DNA of 64,000 nucleotides from Sinomonas susongensis (lineage in GTDB: Bacteria; Actinomycetota; Actinomycetes; Actinomycetales; Micrococcaceae): the NCBI RefSeq assembly GCF_005877005.1, contig NZ_SSNH01000001.1, positions 186,001-250,000 on the forward strand. The letters are read 5' to 3'. A program made the translations under genes and the position numbers. How positions within the stretch are numbered: the first letter of the stretch is position 1; every line of letters starts with the position of its first letter. Shown piece by piece: positions 8,659 to 17,074 of the stretch. The notes under the pieces are model-generated. The model saw only the letters and a program-made list of their open reading frames with translations, did no database searches and was not told the DNA's origin.

Positions 8659-10312
8659 CAGTAGGCCCGGACGCGGGCAGGTACAGCGTGAACACGCTCC
8701 CGCAGCCGGGCTCGCTCGCCACCTCGAGCCGCCCGCCGTGACGTTCGGCGATCCAGCTGCAGAGGGCAAGGCCGAGGCCGACGCCGGGGATGTCCGACCG
8801 CCGCGCCTCAGAGGTCCGGAAGAACCGTTCGAAGATCCGGTCGCGGTCATCCTCGGAGATGCCCATGCCGCTGTCCCGCACCTCGATTGCGATCCAGCCG
8901 TCAGAGCGCAAGGCCCGCAGGGTGATGGTGCCGCCGTCGGGGGAGTACTTGATCGCGTTCGAGAGCAGATTGTCGACAGCCTGCCCCACACGCAGTGGGT
9001 CGATGCAGGCCCAGAGCGAGTCGTCGAGTTCGACGGCGAGCTGCACGCCTGCAGCGACCGCCGCGAGCCGGGCGGCGTCGGCCCGGCCCGCAAGGACGGG
9101 CCGGAGGTCGGCGAAGCCGAGGCGCACGGGTATGGCGTTCGACGACGACGCGACCAGGTCCGCGGCGAGGTCCAGGAGCCGCTCGGCGCTCCGCTCGGCG
9201 ACTTCCAGCCGGAGCCGGTCGCCGGGGTCGAGGTGCTCGGATTCGAGCACGAGGTCGAGGTTTCCGAGGACAGCGGTGAGGGGCGAGCGGAACTCGTGGG
9301 CGACCGTGCGGACGAGTTCGGCCTTGTCGTCGACGGCGGTGGCGAGCGCGGTCACGTCTCCGAAGGCGACGACGGCCCCGCCCTCGGGGCCCTCGACGGG
9401 ACGTGCGACCACGGAGAGGGCCATCGCGTCCGGCCCGGTTCCGAGCCAGAACACCTCACCGTCGATGCGTTCGCCGGCGGCCGCCCGGATGAGCGGCCAC
9501 CGCTCCCGGGGGACCGGTGTGCGCCGGTCCTGCGCGAGGAACGGCAGCTGGCCCTGCCCTTCGCTCATTGCGGGAATCCAGCCGGAGGCGGCCAGGACCT
9601 CACGGAAGCGGCGGTTCGAACGAACCGGTAGGGCGTCCGGCCCGATGGCGACGATCCCCACATTGACGGCGTCGAGGATTGTCGAGAGGAGTCGCTCGGT
9701 GGCCTGTGACTCGGCCAGCAGCGAGCGGAGCTGCTCCTGCTGGGCCCGGAGCATGCGCTCCTGGATCCTGAGTCCCGCGGTCGCGGTGCGGATCGCGACC
9801 GCCACAGTGAGCATGAGGATGGGCAGAAGGAGCGAATAGCTCGCACCGGCCGGGAAGCCCCGCCTGACCGCGTCGTTGAGCGTCGGGGCGGTGATGAGGA
9901 GCGGGCCGAGGAAGCATATGACGAGCGTCCAGAGGATCGACCGCATCGAGACCGCGATCCAGATGACGGGGAAGACGGCGAGTGTGCCGAGGCCCTGGAG
10001 CGTTCCGTCGCCGGCGTTGCGGATGAGGCCGATCGAGACGAGGTCGGCGATCGGGATGAGGAGGGCTGCCTGCTCGGGCAGGCGGTCCCACGGAACCGTG
10101 AGGCACGCAGCCCCGGCCGCGCAGACGAGGAAGAACCCCGCGGCGACGAGCGGCCGTGCGGATTCGCTGTTCCACGGAGCGGGCGCGCTGACCGCGACGA
10201 TGGTGATCGCGGCCACGAGGGGGAGTTGCCACAGGGCGATCCTCGACGTCGAGCGAAGGCGTTTGAGGTATGTTTGCGCGCGTTGGACGACCGCCTGTTC
10301 GCTGGCCGACAC
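8654..10312 (-). CDS. Membrane sensor histidine kinase with PAS domain
   Basis: A 552-residue sensor. Five or six hydrophobic segments at about residues 27-178 are followed by a PAS-like region (ILDAVNVGIVAIGPDALPV, about 211-320), a HisKA dimerisation domain with phospho-acceptor His339 in AHEFRSPL, and an HATPase domain with the N box DNLLSNAIKYSPDGG, DSGMGIS and GVGLGLALC. I chose GTG 10312 because GGAAGGAG precedes it; longer frames add sequence without conserved features. It is transcribed away from the response-regulator gene at 10442, its likely partner. The signal is unknown. Confidence 0.9.
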   Translation of the reverse strand: MSASEQAVVQRAQTYLKRLRSTSRIALWQLPLVAAITIVAVSAPAPWNSESARPLVAAGFFLVCAAGAACLTVPWDRLPEQAALLIPIADLVSIGLIRNAGDGTLQGLGTLAVFPVIWIAVSMRSILWTLVICFLGPLLITAPTLNDAVRRGFPAGASYSLLLPILMLTVAVAIRTATAGLRIQERMLRAQQEQLRSLLAESQATERLLSTILDAVNVGIVAIGPDALPVRSNRRFREVLAASGWIPAMSEGQGQLPFLAQDRRTPVPRERWPLIRAAAGERIDGEVFWLGTGPDAMALSVVARPVEGPEGGAVVAFGDVTALATAVDDKAELVRTVAHEFRSPLTAVLGNLDLVLESEHLDPGDRLRLEVAERSAERLLDLAADLVASSSNAIPVRLGFADLRPVLAGRADAARLAAVAAGVQLAVELDDSLWACIDPLRVGQAVDNLLSNAIKYSPDGGTITLRALRSDGWIAIEVRDSGMGISEDDRDRIFERFFRTSEARRSDIPGVGLGLALCSWIAERHGGRLEVASEPGCGSVFTLYLPASGPTG

Positions 10313-10338
10313 GTGGCTCCTTCCCTCTACGCCCGTTG

Positions 10339-10386
10339 TGACACAGTTGCCAGTGTCATATTTGCCACGGCAATGAGAATATGACA
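10339..10386. promoter_or_regulatory. Inverted repeats in the kinase/regulator divergent promoter region
   Basis: Between the two divergent starts are TGACAC/GTGTCA (10339-10344, 10353-10358), TGTCATA/TATGACA (10354-10360, 10380-10386) and TTGCC/GGCAA (10362-10373). TTGCCA also occurs twice in direct orientation 15 bases apart. This density suggests autoregulatory binding sites, but which protein binds is inference. Confidence 0.4.
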
Positions 10387-10441
10387 TGAGATATACCCTT
10401 AAATGACAAGGGCTGTCGATGCGGGACAGGAGAGACAGCGA

Positions 10442-11269
10442 ATGGACGACTTGGGCGTTGCCTTGGTGGTCGAGGATGACGACGACGTGCGGCATCTCGT
10501 CGAGGACGTCCTGAGGCAGGCGGGATTCGAGGTCTTGAGCGCCTCGACGGGCCGGGAAGGCGCTGAGATCGCACAGCGCGAGGACCCCGCCGTTGTGACC
10601 CTCGACCTCGGCCTGCCGGACATCGACGGCTTCGAGGTCCTCCGGCGGATCAGGACGTCGAGCGATGCCTACGTCGTGATGCTGACCGCGCGCGACGAAG
10701 AGCCCGACACGCTGCTCGCGCTCCAGTCAGGGGCCGACGACTACCTCACGAAGCCCTTCCGGCCGCGCGAGCTGCGTGCCCGCATCGCGGCCATGATGCG
10801 CCGGCCCCGGGTCGGCGTTTCCTCTCGGACCCCGGCCGGGCCATCGCCCGTGGCTCCTGCCGCCGTGGAACCGACCTTGGCCAACACGCACCTCCGCCGG
10901 CCGTTGCCCGTGCGGACGACGACGGCGACGCGCCCCGACCCGCTGTTCCGGCACGGGGGGCTCACGCTCGATCCGCGGACCCGGACGGCAGTACTCGCCG
11001 GCAGGGACCTGGACCTGACCCGCACCGAGTTCGATCTCCTGCACGCCCTCCTGCGCGCTGGCGGCGCGGTGATTCCCCGGGCCGATCTCGTCCGGGTGGC
11101 CCGAGGCGAGCGCTTCCGCGAGGACTCGTACGTGAGCGAGGCGGACGAGCGGGCCGTGGAGGTCCACCTCGGCAACCTGCGGCGCAAGCTGGGAGACGAC
11201 CCGCGGCAGCCGAAGTGGCTCATCACGGTGCGCGGCGTGGGGTACCGGCTCGCGCCCGGGACCACCTGA
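10442..11269 (+). CDS. OmpR/PhoB-family response regulator
   Basis: A 275-residue two-domain regulator. The receiver has the acidic pocket EDDDD, phospho-acceptor Asp55 in VVTLDLGLPD, and a Lys in YLTKPF. An approximately 50-residue Pro/Thr-rich linker separates it from a winged-helix domain (LTRTEFDLLHALLR, VEVHLGNLRRKLGDD, ITVRGVGYRL). ATG 10442 is preceded by CAGGAGAGA; a second in-frame ATG at 10403, five bases after TATACC, could serve a leaderless mRNA and add 13 residues. It is divergent from the kinase gene and convergent with the tad1 locus. Confidence 0.92.
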   Translation: MDDLGVALVVEDDDDVRHLVEDVLRQAGFEVLSASTGREGAEIAQREDPAVVTLDLGLPDIDGFEVLRRIRTSSDAYVVMLTARDEEPDTLLALQSGADDYLTKPFRPRELRARIAAMMRRPRVGVSSRTPAGPSPVAPAAVEPTLANTHLRRPLPVRTTTATRPDPLFRHGGLTLDPRTRTAVLAGRDLDLTRTEFDLLHALLRAGGAVIPRADLVRVARGERFREDSYVSEADERAVEVHLGNLRRKLGDDPRQPKWLITVRGVGYRLAPGTT

Positions 11270-11362
11270 CCGGGAGCACCTGACCGGATCTGCCCTGCTA
11301 CCGCGTCCGCTCCACGGGGCGGCCCCGGACGGGGCGGTCCCGGAAGTGGGGGCCAAGGGCCG

Positions 11363-11773
11363 TCACGCCCTCGGGGAGCTCGCGCCGTCGTCCGCCGCGT
11401 TGTCTTCGACCAGCACTGCGACCGTACGTTCGCCGCACTCGACCACCGCTGGCAGAAGGCGCGCGGCGGCGGCCGTGCCGTCGGCGCGCAGGCGCCGCTC
11501 GAGTTCGCACGCGAGCCCTGCGAGCTGGCTCGCACCGACCATGGTCGAGGAGGTCCGCAGGCTCAGCGCGGCGTCGAGGGCGCCGTCGTAGTCGTCCTGC
11601 TTGAGTGCTGCGGTGAGGTTGTCCCGGCGGCGGGGCCAGATCCGCACGAAGTCGCGTGCGAACGACGCCGCCGACTCCGGGCCCACATCCTCGGCGAGGA
11701 CCCGCAGGGCAGTGGGGTCGACGAGCGGCAGTGCGTTCCCCGTTTCTTCCGACGGGATGCCGGGTGCCGTCAT
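11363..11773 (-). CDS. HPt-domain-like protein lacking the phospho-histidine
   Basis: A 136-residue helical protein that aligns with histidine phosphotransfer domains: DPTALRVLAEDVG, SFARDFVRIWPRR, then ALSLRTSSTMVGASQLAGLACELE. In functional HPt proteins the third segment reads A-H-x-L-K-G-S-S; here the His position is Leu and the Lys-Gly is Arg-Thr, so phosphotransfer should be impossible. Start ATG 11773 follows GGAAGGAGACGGTC; an ATG 21 bases upstream lacks this. It starts 25 bases after tadC, so it is probably the last gene of the tad1 operon. Confidence 0.72.
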   Translation of the reverse strand: MTAPGIPSEETGNALPLVDPTALRVLAEDVGPESAASFARDFVRIWPRRRDNLTAALKQDDYDGALDAALSLRTSSTMVGASQLAGLACELERRLRADGTAAAARLLPAVVECGERTVAVLVEDNAADDGASSPRA

Positions 11774-11797
11774 GACCGTCTCCTTCCGGCTCATACG

Positions 11798-12688
11798 CTA
11801 CCGCCCCGACAACGTGGCGATGGTGTTGATGACGGCGGGCCCGAGGATCGAGATGAACAGCACCGGGAAGATGAAGAAGAGGAGCGGGAAGAGCACCTTG
11901 ACGGGGAGCTTCATGGCCTGTTCTTCGGCCCGCTGGCGCCGTTTGACGCGCATCGCCTTGGCCTGGATGCGGAGCACCCGGGCGATCGCGATGCCGTACG
12001 CGTCGGCCTGGACGATGGCCTGGACGAAGCTGCGCACCTCGGGGGCCGTCGTGCGCTCGGCGAGGCCCAGATAGGCCTCCCGTCGCGAGCGGCCGACCTG
12101 CATGTCCTGCAGCGTCCGCACGATCTCCTCCGCGAGCGGCCCCTTGCCGTTCGCACTCGCCCGCGCGAGGGCGGCCTCGAAGCCGAGGCCAGCCTCGACC
12201 GAGATGAGGAGCTGGTCCAGGGTGTTCGGGAGGTCCCGCTGGATGGTCGTCTGGCGCTCCATGCCGCGGCTCAGCAGCATGAGGTCGGGCACCATGTACC
12301 CGAGGATCACTAGGAACAGTGCGAGGAGCCGGAACGTCGGGGCCCCGTCGAGCGAGAGGAGGAGCATGCCGAGCACAGCGCCGACGACGGCGAGGGCCGG
12401 CTTCGCGGCAAGCAGCCGCCCGAGGGGCAGGGACGCCGGACGCCCCGCGAGGGCGAGGAGCCGGTCGAGGCGGCGCACGTAGGGGGGCGGGGTCAGTCGG
12501 CGGGTGATCCGCTCGAGGACCCCACTCAGCCCGGAGCCGGATTCGGGAGCAGCCGCGAGGGGCACGATGCCTCGCCCCAGGTTGGCCTGGATCGCGCGGG
12601 CCTCGCGCCGGTCCAGGGAGAGCAGTGACCACAGCAGCGCCGCGACGGCGACCCCGACGAGGGCGGCTGCGAAGAGGGGAACGGCCAT
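11798..12688 (-). CDS. tadC: Tad pilus inner-membrane platform protein TadC (tad1)
   Basis: A 296-residue T2SS-F family membrane protein. An N-terminal membrane segment, two central ones (about 95-135) and a C-terminal pair ending in FPLLFFIFPVLFISILGPAV flank the cytoplasmic T2SSF helix bundle (TLDQLLISVEAGLGFEAALA, RTLQDMQVGRSRREAYLGL). With TadB it forms the platform on which the TadA ATPase drives Flp pilin assembly. It starts 27 bases after tadB. Confidence 0.92.
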   Translation of the reverse strand: MAVPLFAAALVGVAVAALLWSLLSLDRREARAIQANLGRGIVPLAAAPESGSGLSGVLERITRRLTPPPYVRRLDRLLALAGRPASLPLGRLLAAKPALAVVGAVLGMLLLSLDGAPTFRLLALFLVILGYMVPDLMLLSRGMERQTTIQRDLPNTLDQLLISVEAGLGFEAALARASANGKGPLAEEIVRTLQDMQVGRSRREAYLGLAERTTAPEVRSFVQAIVQADAYGIAIARVLRIQAKAMRVKRRQRAEEQAMKLPVKVLFPLLFFIFPVLFISILGPAVINTIATLSGR

Positions 12689-12715
12689 CTGTGCCTTCCT
12701 AGAACTTGATCGGGC

Positions 12716-13648
12716 CTAGAACTTGATCGTGATGATCTTGCGGAGCCAGAACGCGCCGATGGCCATGAGGACGACCGAGGCCGCGATCATGGCCCAGCCG
12801 AGCGGACTCGTGAACATGGGTGTCATGTAGCTGGGGTTCACCATCATGAGGAGCATGACGATCCCGACCGGCAGGGCCATGAGGATGTACGCGGAGAACT
12901 TGCCTTCCGCCGCGAGGGCCGAGATGTGGCCCTTGATCTCGCCGCGCTCGCGGATGGTCTCGTTGACCTGGTCGAGCACGTCCGCGAGGTTGCCGCCGAC
13001 CTCGCGGTTGATCTGGATGGCCTGGGCGACCCACACGAAGTCCTGGTTGTCCATGCGCGAGGACGTGTCCTCGAGCGAGGCGAGCAGGTCGCGGCCGAGG
13101 GCCGTCTCGTGCACGACGCGCCGCATTTCGTGCGCCGTCGGCTGCGGGCTCTCCGCGGCGGCTGCGTCGATCGCACGGAGGATGCTGTGCCCGGCGCGGA
13201 GGCCGCCCGCGAGGAGGTTGAGGGTGTCCGCGAGCTGGCCGTCGAACCTCTTCCGCCGGCCGGAGATGCGGAAGCGGACCACGAGCTGCGGAGCGAGCGG
13301 AGCGATGACGGCGAGCAGGAGGCCGAGCGCGAGGCTCCCGCCGAGGAGGCCGAGCGCGACGCCGACCGCCATCCCCGCGATGACCCAGATGAGCAGTTCG
13401 GCCTGGCGGACGTGGAGGCCGGCGACGTCGAGCAGCTCGGGGGAGACCACGTGGAAGCGGCGCTTGGAGATCCACTCCTGGAGGGTGTCCGCGAACCCGG
13501 CCGCGGCACGGCTGAAGGCACCCTGGCTGGCGACGACGGCGGGGCGCCGCCGCGACACGGGCAGGGCCCGGTGCCCGGGGCGGAGTGCGAGCACCGCGGC
13601 GACGAGGCCGCCGGCGAGGATGAGGCCGCAGCCGAGCATCACTTCCAC
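12716..13648 (-). CDS. tadB: Tad pilus inner-membrane platform protein TadB (tad1)
   Basis: A 310-residue T2SS-F protein. N-terminal membrane segment, a pair near 95-130, the helix bundle with QLADTLNLLAGGLRAGHSIL and INREVGGNLADVLDQVNETI, and two C-terminal membrane segments ending in LRKIITIKF. GTG 13648 overlaps the end of the ATPase gene by 10 bases, which sets the start and implies coupling. Confidence 0.92.
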   Translation of the reverse strand: MEVMLGCGLILAGGLVAAVLALRPGHRALPVSRRRPAVVASQGAFSRAAAGFADTLQEWISKRRFHVVSPELLDVAGLHVRQAELLIWVIAGMAVGVALGLLGGSLALGLLLAVIAPLAPQLVVRFRISGRRKRFDGQLADTLNLLAGGLRAGHSILRAIDAAAAESPQPTAHEMRRVVHETALGRDLLASLEDTSSRMDNQDFVWVAQAIQINREVGGNLADVLDQVNETIRERGEIKGHISALAAEGKFSAYILMALPVGIVMLLMMVNPSYMTPMFTSPLGWAMIAASVVLMAIGAFWLRKIITIKF

Positions 13649-15114
13649 GGCTGCTGCTCCTGATCCTGGCGGGGCGGTGTGAAGATGCCCGGGCGGACGT
13701 TGATGCCGAGGTCCTCGAAGCGTTCGAGGAAGCGCGGGCGGACGCCGGTTGCGACGGCGCTCCCGCGGAACCGGCCGTTCGCGTCGACGCCGGCCGCGTA
13801 GTCGAAGACGAACGCGTCTTGGAGCGTGACGATCTCGCCTTCCATGCCCTGCACCTCCGTGATGTGCGTGATCCGCCGCGACCCGTCGCGCATGCGCGAG
13901 ATCTGCACGATGAGGTTCACGGCCGAGGCGATCTGCTCGCGGATCGCCCGGAGCGGGAGGTCCATCCCCGCCATGAGCACGAGGGTCTCGAGTCGTGCGA
14001 TCGCGTCACGCGGGGAGTTCGAGTGAACGGTCGAGAGGGAGCCGTCGTGGCCCGTGTTCATGGCCTGGAGCATGTCGAGCGACTCCCCGCCACGGACCTC
14101 GCCGACCACGATGCGGTCGGGGCGCATACGGAGCGAGTTGCGCACGAGGTCGCGGATCGTGACCTGGCCCTTGCCCTCGGTGTTCGGCGGCCGGCTTTCG
14201 AGCCGAACGACGTGGTCCTGCTGGAGCTGGAGCTCGACTGCGTCCTCGATCGTGACGATGCGCTCGTCGTCGGGGATGAAGGAGGAGAGGACGTTGAGGA
14301 GCGTCGTCTTTCCGGTTCCCGTGCCACCCGAGACGATGATGTTGAGCTTCGCCTTGACGCAGGCCTGCAGGAGTTCGGCCATCTCGAGCGTGAGGCTCCC
14401 GAAGCCGATGAGGTCGCGCACCGTGAGCGGGATCTTGCCGAACTTGCGGATGGTGAGCGAGGAGCCGCCGACGGCGAGGGGCGGGATGACGGCGTTGACA
14501 CGCGAGCCGTCCGCCAGGCGCGCGTCCACGAGCGGCGACGATTCGTCGATGCGGCGGCCGACGCGGGAGACGATGCGCTCGATGACCGTGCGGAGCTGTG
14601 CCTCGGAGGTGAAGCTCAGCCCTGACAGCACGAGGTGGCCCTTGCGCTCGATGTAGATCTGGTCGTGGCGGTTCACCATGATCTCGGTGATGTCGTCGTC
14701 GTCGAGGAGGCGCTGGAGCGGCCCGTAGCCGAGGACGTCGTCCTCGATGTCGCGCAGAAGGCGCGTGCGCTCTGTCGCGCTGAGGGGCACGTGCTCCTCG
14801 TCGATGACGTGGGTGAGCTCGTCGCGGGCGGCGGAGCGCAGCTCCTCCTCCGTGGCGCCCGAGTCGCCGAAGCGCGACCCCATGCGCTCGAACAGGGCCT
14901 CCGCGGCACGCTGCTTGAGTCCGGCCAGGGCGTCCGAGGGGAGCTGCCGGGGCGCGCTCGGCGAGCCGGGCGAGCCGGGGAGTGCGGCGAAGGCGGGGGA
15001 ATCGGGGGTGAGGGCGTCGACCGCGTCCATTGGCCCCGTTGCCGGCGCTGATGGGGCCTGCGCGGCTGGGGCGGCCTGGCCCTCGGCGATGCCGATACGC
15101 TCCGAGAGCTTCAC
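13639..15114 (-). CDS. tadA: Tad pilus assembly ATPase TadA/CpaF (tad1)
   Basis: A 491-residue secretion ATPase of the VirB11/CpaF type that powers pilus assembly. It has a roughly 100-residue Ala/Pro-rich N-terminal region, an N-terminal domain (GYGPLQRLLDDDDITEIMVN), Walker A SGGTGTGKTTLLN, the Asp/His boxes and Walker B-like DRIVVGEVRGGESLDMLQA, then TGHDGSLSTVHSNSP. GTG 15114 overlaps the stop of the upstream ATPase gene in GTGA. Confidence 0.95.
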   Translation of the reverse strand: MKLSERIGIAEGQAAPAAQAPSAPATGPMDAVDALTPDSPAFAALPGSPGSPSAPRQLPSDALAGLKQRAAEALFERMGSRFGDSGATEEELRSAARDELTHVIDEEHVPLSATERTRLLRDIEDDVLGYGPLQRLLDDDDITEIMVNRHDQIYIERKGHLVLSGLSFTSEAQLRTVIERIVSRVGRRIDESSPLVDARLADGSRVNAVIPPLAVGGSSLTIRKFGKIPLTVRDLIGFGSLTLEMAELLQACVKAKLNIIVSGGTGTGKTTLLNVLSSFIPDDERIVTIEDAVELQLQQDHVVRLESRPPNTEGKGQVTIRDLVRNSLRMRPDRIVVGEVRGGESLDMLQAMNTGHDGSLSTVHSNSPRDAIARLETLVLMAGMDLPLRAIREQIASAVNLIVQISRMRDGSRRITHITEVQGMEGEIVTLQDAFVFDYAAGVDANGRFRGSAVATGVRPRFLERFEDLGINVRPGIFTPPRQDQEQQPWK

Positions 15115-16310
15115 GAGACCACAACCCTTCGGTGGAGACGGCGGCGTTCTGCGGCTGAGGTGCCGGGGATGAAGCGGCCTACGACGTCGCCGAGCGCCGC
15201 CGCCGCCTTGTCTCGCCGCTTGGACTGGAGGACGGGCACGCCGCGGTTGGTCGAGTAGGAGACCCAGCGCGAGCGGGGGACGCTCACGTCGACGGGCACG
15301 CCGACGGTCGCTTCGACGTCGCGCACGCTCAGCCCCGCCTTCGCGTCGGCCATGTTGATCACGAGGTGCCGCGTCTCGGGCAGGAGACCGAGGCGGCCCA
15401 GGACGTCGAGGCTCGAGCGGAGGCCGCGGACGCCGGGGACGTCCATCCCGGTGACCCACACGCCGTCGGTGCACTCCTCGAGGGCCGAGAGGGTGCATTC
15501 GCCGAGTCCCGGCGCCGTGTCGACGACGACGTACTCGAACTGGTCGGCGAGCTGGCGGATGAGGCGGGAGACCTGCTCAGGGGTGATGTGGTCGGCCTCG
15601 ACCGGGTCGCGGGGAGCGCACAGCGCGTAGATGCCCGCCGGGTGGAGCGTGAGGAACGCCTTGAGCACGAGCGAGTCCTGGGCGGCCGCGCGGGAGACCC
15701 CGTCCGTGACGGTGTGCTCGGGGTCGAGGTCGAGCCCCGACGCGACGTCGCCGAACTGGAGGTCGAGGTCGACGATCACGACGTTCATGGGGGAGACCTT
15801 GCCGAGGCCCACCGCGATATTCGTGGCGAGCGTCGTCTTGCCGACCCCGCCTTTGGGCGAGAACACGCCGATGACACGCCCCCGGTGGTCGTCTGTGGGC
15901 GTCGGGACCGCAGCCTCGCGGCGGCGCCCCTCCGAGGTCTGCACGGAGCGCTGGAGGACGACCCGCAGCTGCTCGGGCTCGACGCTGGCGGACACCACGT
16001 CGCGGATGCCGGCCCGCATCGCCTGGAGCATGAGCTCCGCGTCCGCCTCGGCCGCCAGCAGCACGGCGACGTCGGGGAAGCGGACGTCGAAGATGGTGGC
16101 GAGCCGGAGCGCGCCGTCGAGCGGCACGCCCGGGCCGAGGACGACGACGGCGGGCCGGACCCCGCCGAGCAGGTCGAAGATCTGCTCGGGCTGTTCGGGG
16201 AGCTCCGCTGTGGCGACGGTGTGCACGCCACCCGGGAGGGCGCCGTCGACCGCTGCCCGCATGCGCTCCGCGAAGTCGGGGCTCGGGGTGATCAGGACGA
16301 AGCGGCTCAT
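15111..16310 (-). CDS. tadZ: TadZ/CpaE-like ParA-family ATPase (tad1)
   Basis: A 399-residue protein with an N-terminal receiver-like domain (about 1-125, without an obvious phosphorylation site) and a ParA/MinD ATPase domain with the deviant Walker A FSPKGGVGKTTLATN and IVDLDLQFGDVAS. CpaE/TadZ proteins position the pilus machine at the membrane. It ends in the basic HRRVVVS. Both of its junctions are four-base overlaps (GTGA, ATGA). Confidence 0.92.
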   Translation of the reverse strand: MSRFVLITPSPDFAERMRAAVDGALPGGVHTVATAELPEQPEQIFDLLGGVRPAVVVLGPGVPLDGALRLATIFDVRFPDVAVLLAAEADAELMLQAMRAGIRDVVSASVEPEQLRVVLQRSVQTSEGRRREAAVPTPTDDHRGRVIGVFSPKGGVGKTTLATNIAVGLGKVSPMNVVIVDLDLQFGDVASGLDLDPEHTVTDGVSRAAAQDSLVLKAFLTLHPAGIYALCAPRDPVEADHITPEQVSRLIRQLADQFEYVVVDTAPGLGECTLSALEECTDGVWVTGMDVPGVRGLRSSLDVLGRLGLLPETRHLVINMADAKAGLSVRDVEATVGVPVDVSVPRSRWVSYSTNRGVPVLQSKRRDKAAAALGDVVGRFIPGTSAAERRRLHRRVVVS

Positions 16311-17026
16311 TGGTACACCTTCGATCGGTCGATCGGGTTCGGGGTGGTCTGCGGCAGGTTGGCCTGTTCCTTGCTGAGCCAGATGGTGCCCCACTGGGCC
16401 GTGAAGACGATCTTGGTGGCCTGAACGTCGTTGACTGCGACGGTCAGCGTGATGGTTCCTGCCGCCGGCTTGGAGTTGTCGGTCGGCTGGGTGACGCCCT
16501 GCACCGAGGTGACAAGCACCGAGTGGTACACGAGCGCGGTGCTCTCGGGGCCGCCAGATGGGATCGCGCCACCCCCGAAGGAGAGGAAGAGGCCCACCGT
16601 GTCGCCGGCCTGGACCTTGCCGCCCACTGCCCGGTCTGCCGTGACGGTGAATGAGACCTCCTGGAGGCCCGCGGGCACCGGCACCGATCCGGGAGCCGCC
16701 AGCGTGCTGGGGTCGGCGAGGTGGTCCGAGAGGAGCTGCTCGCCCGGCTGCATGGCCGTCGAGACGACCTTCCCGGACATCCCGTCGAGGGAGTGCAGGG
16801 CGGTGGGCGCGACTGCGCTCGCAGGGAGGGACTTGAGCTGCACCGAGTCGCTGAGGTTCGCGGCCGAGGTGCCTTGGGGGATCGGCTTCGTGACCACCAG
16901 GACGTCGGTCGGCTTCATTCCCGCCTGAGCGCGCGCGTCGGCGCCGTTGGCGTATGAGATCACCAGCACGACGCCGAGGATGGCCGCGACTAGGGCGGCG
17001 GCGCCGGCAACGAGTCTGGACTTCAC
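16307..17026 (-). CDS. cpaB: Pilus assembly protein CpaB/RcpC (tad1)
   Basis: A 239-residue extracytoplasmic protein: one N-terminal membrane anchor (AAALVAAILGVVLVISYA), then the SAF-like domain (TDVLVVTKPIPQGT) and the CpaB domain with GEQLLSDHLADP, DRAVGGKVQAGDTVGLFLSF. In Gram-negatives RcpC contacts the secretin; here it presumably acts at the cell wall. The end overlaps tadZ by four bases. Confidence 0.9.
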   Translation of the reverse strand: MKSRLVAGAAALVAAILGVVLVISYANGADARAQAGMKPTDVLVVTKPIPQGTSAANLSDSVQLKSLPASAVAPTALHSLDGMSGKVVSTAMQPGEQLLSDHLADPSTLAAPGSVPVPAGLQEVSFTVTADRAVGGKVQAGDTVGLFLSFGGGAIPSGGPESTALVYHSVLVTSVQGVTQPTDNSKPAAGTITLTVAVNDVQATKIVFTAQWGTIWLSKEQANLPQTTPNPIDRSKVYQ

Positions 17027-17074
17027 GATGCTCCTGAGTTCGGTGGTTCGGTGGGGTGGATCTGGGCTGCTGGG

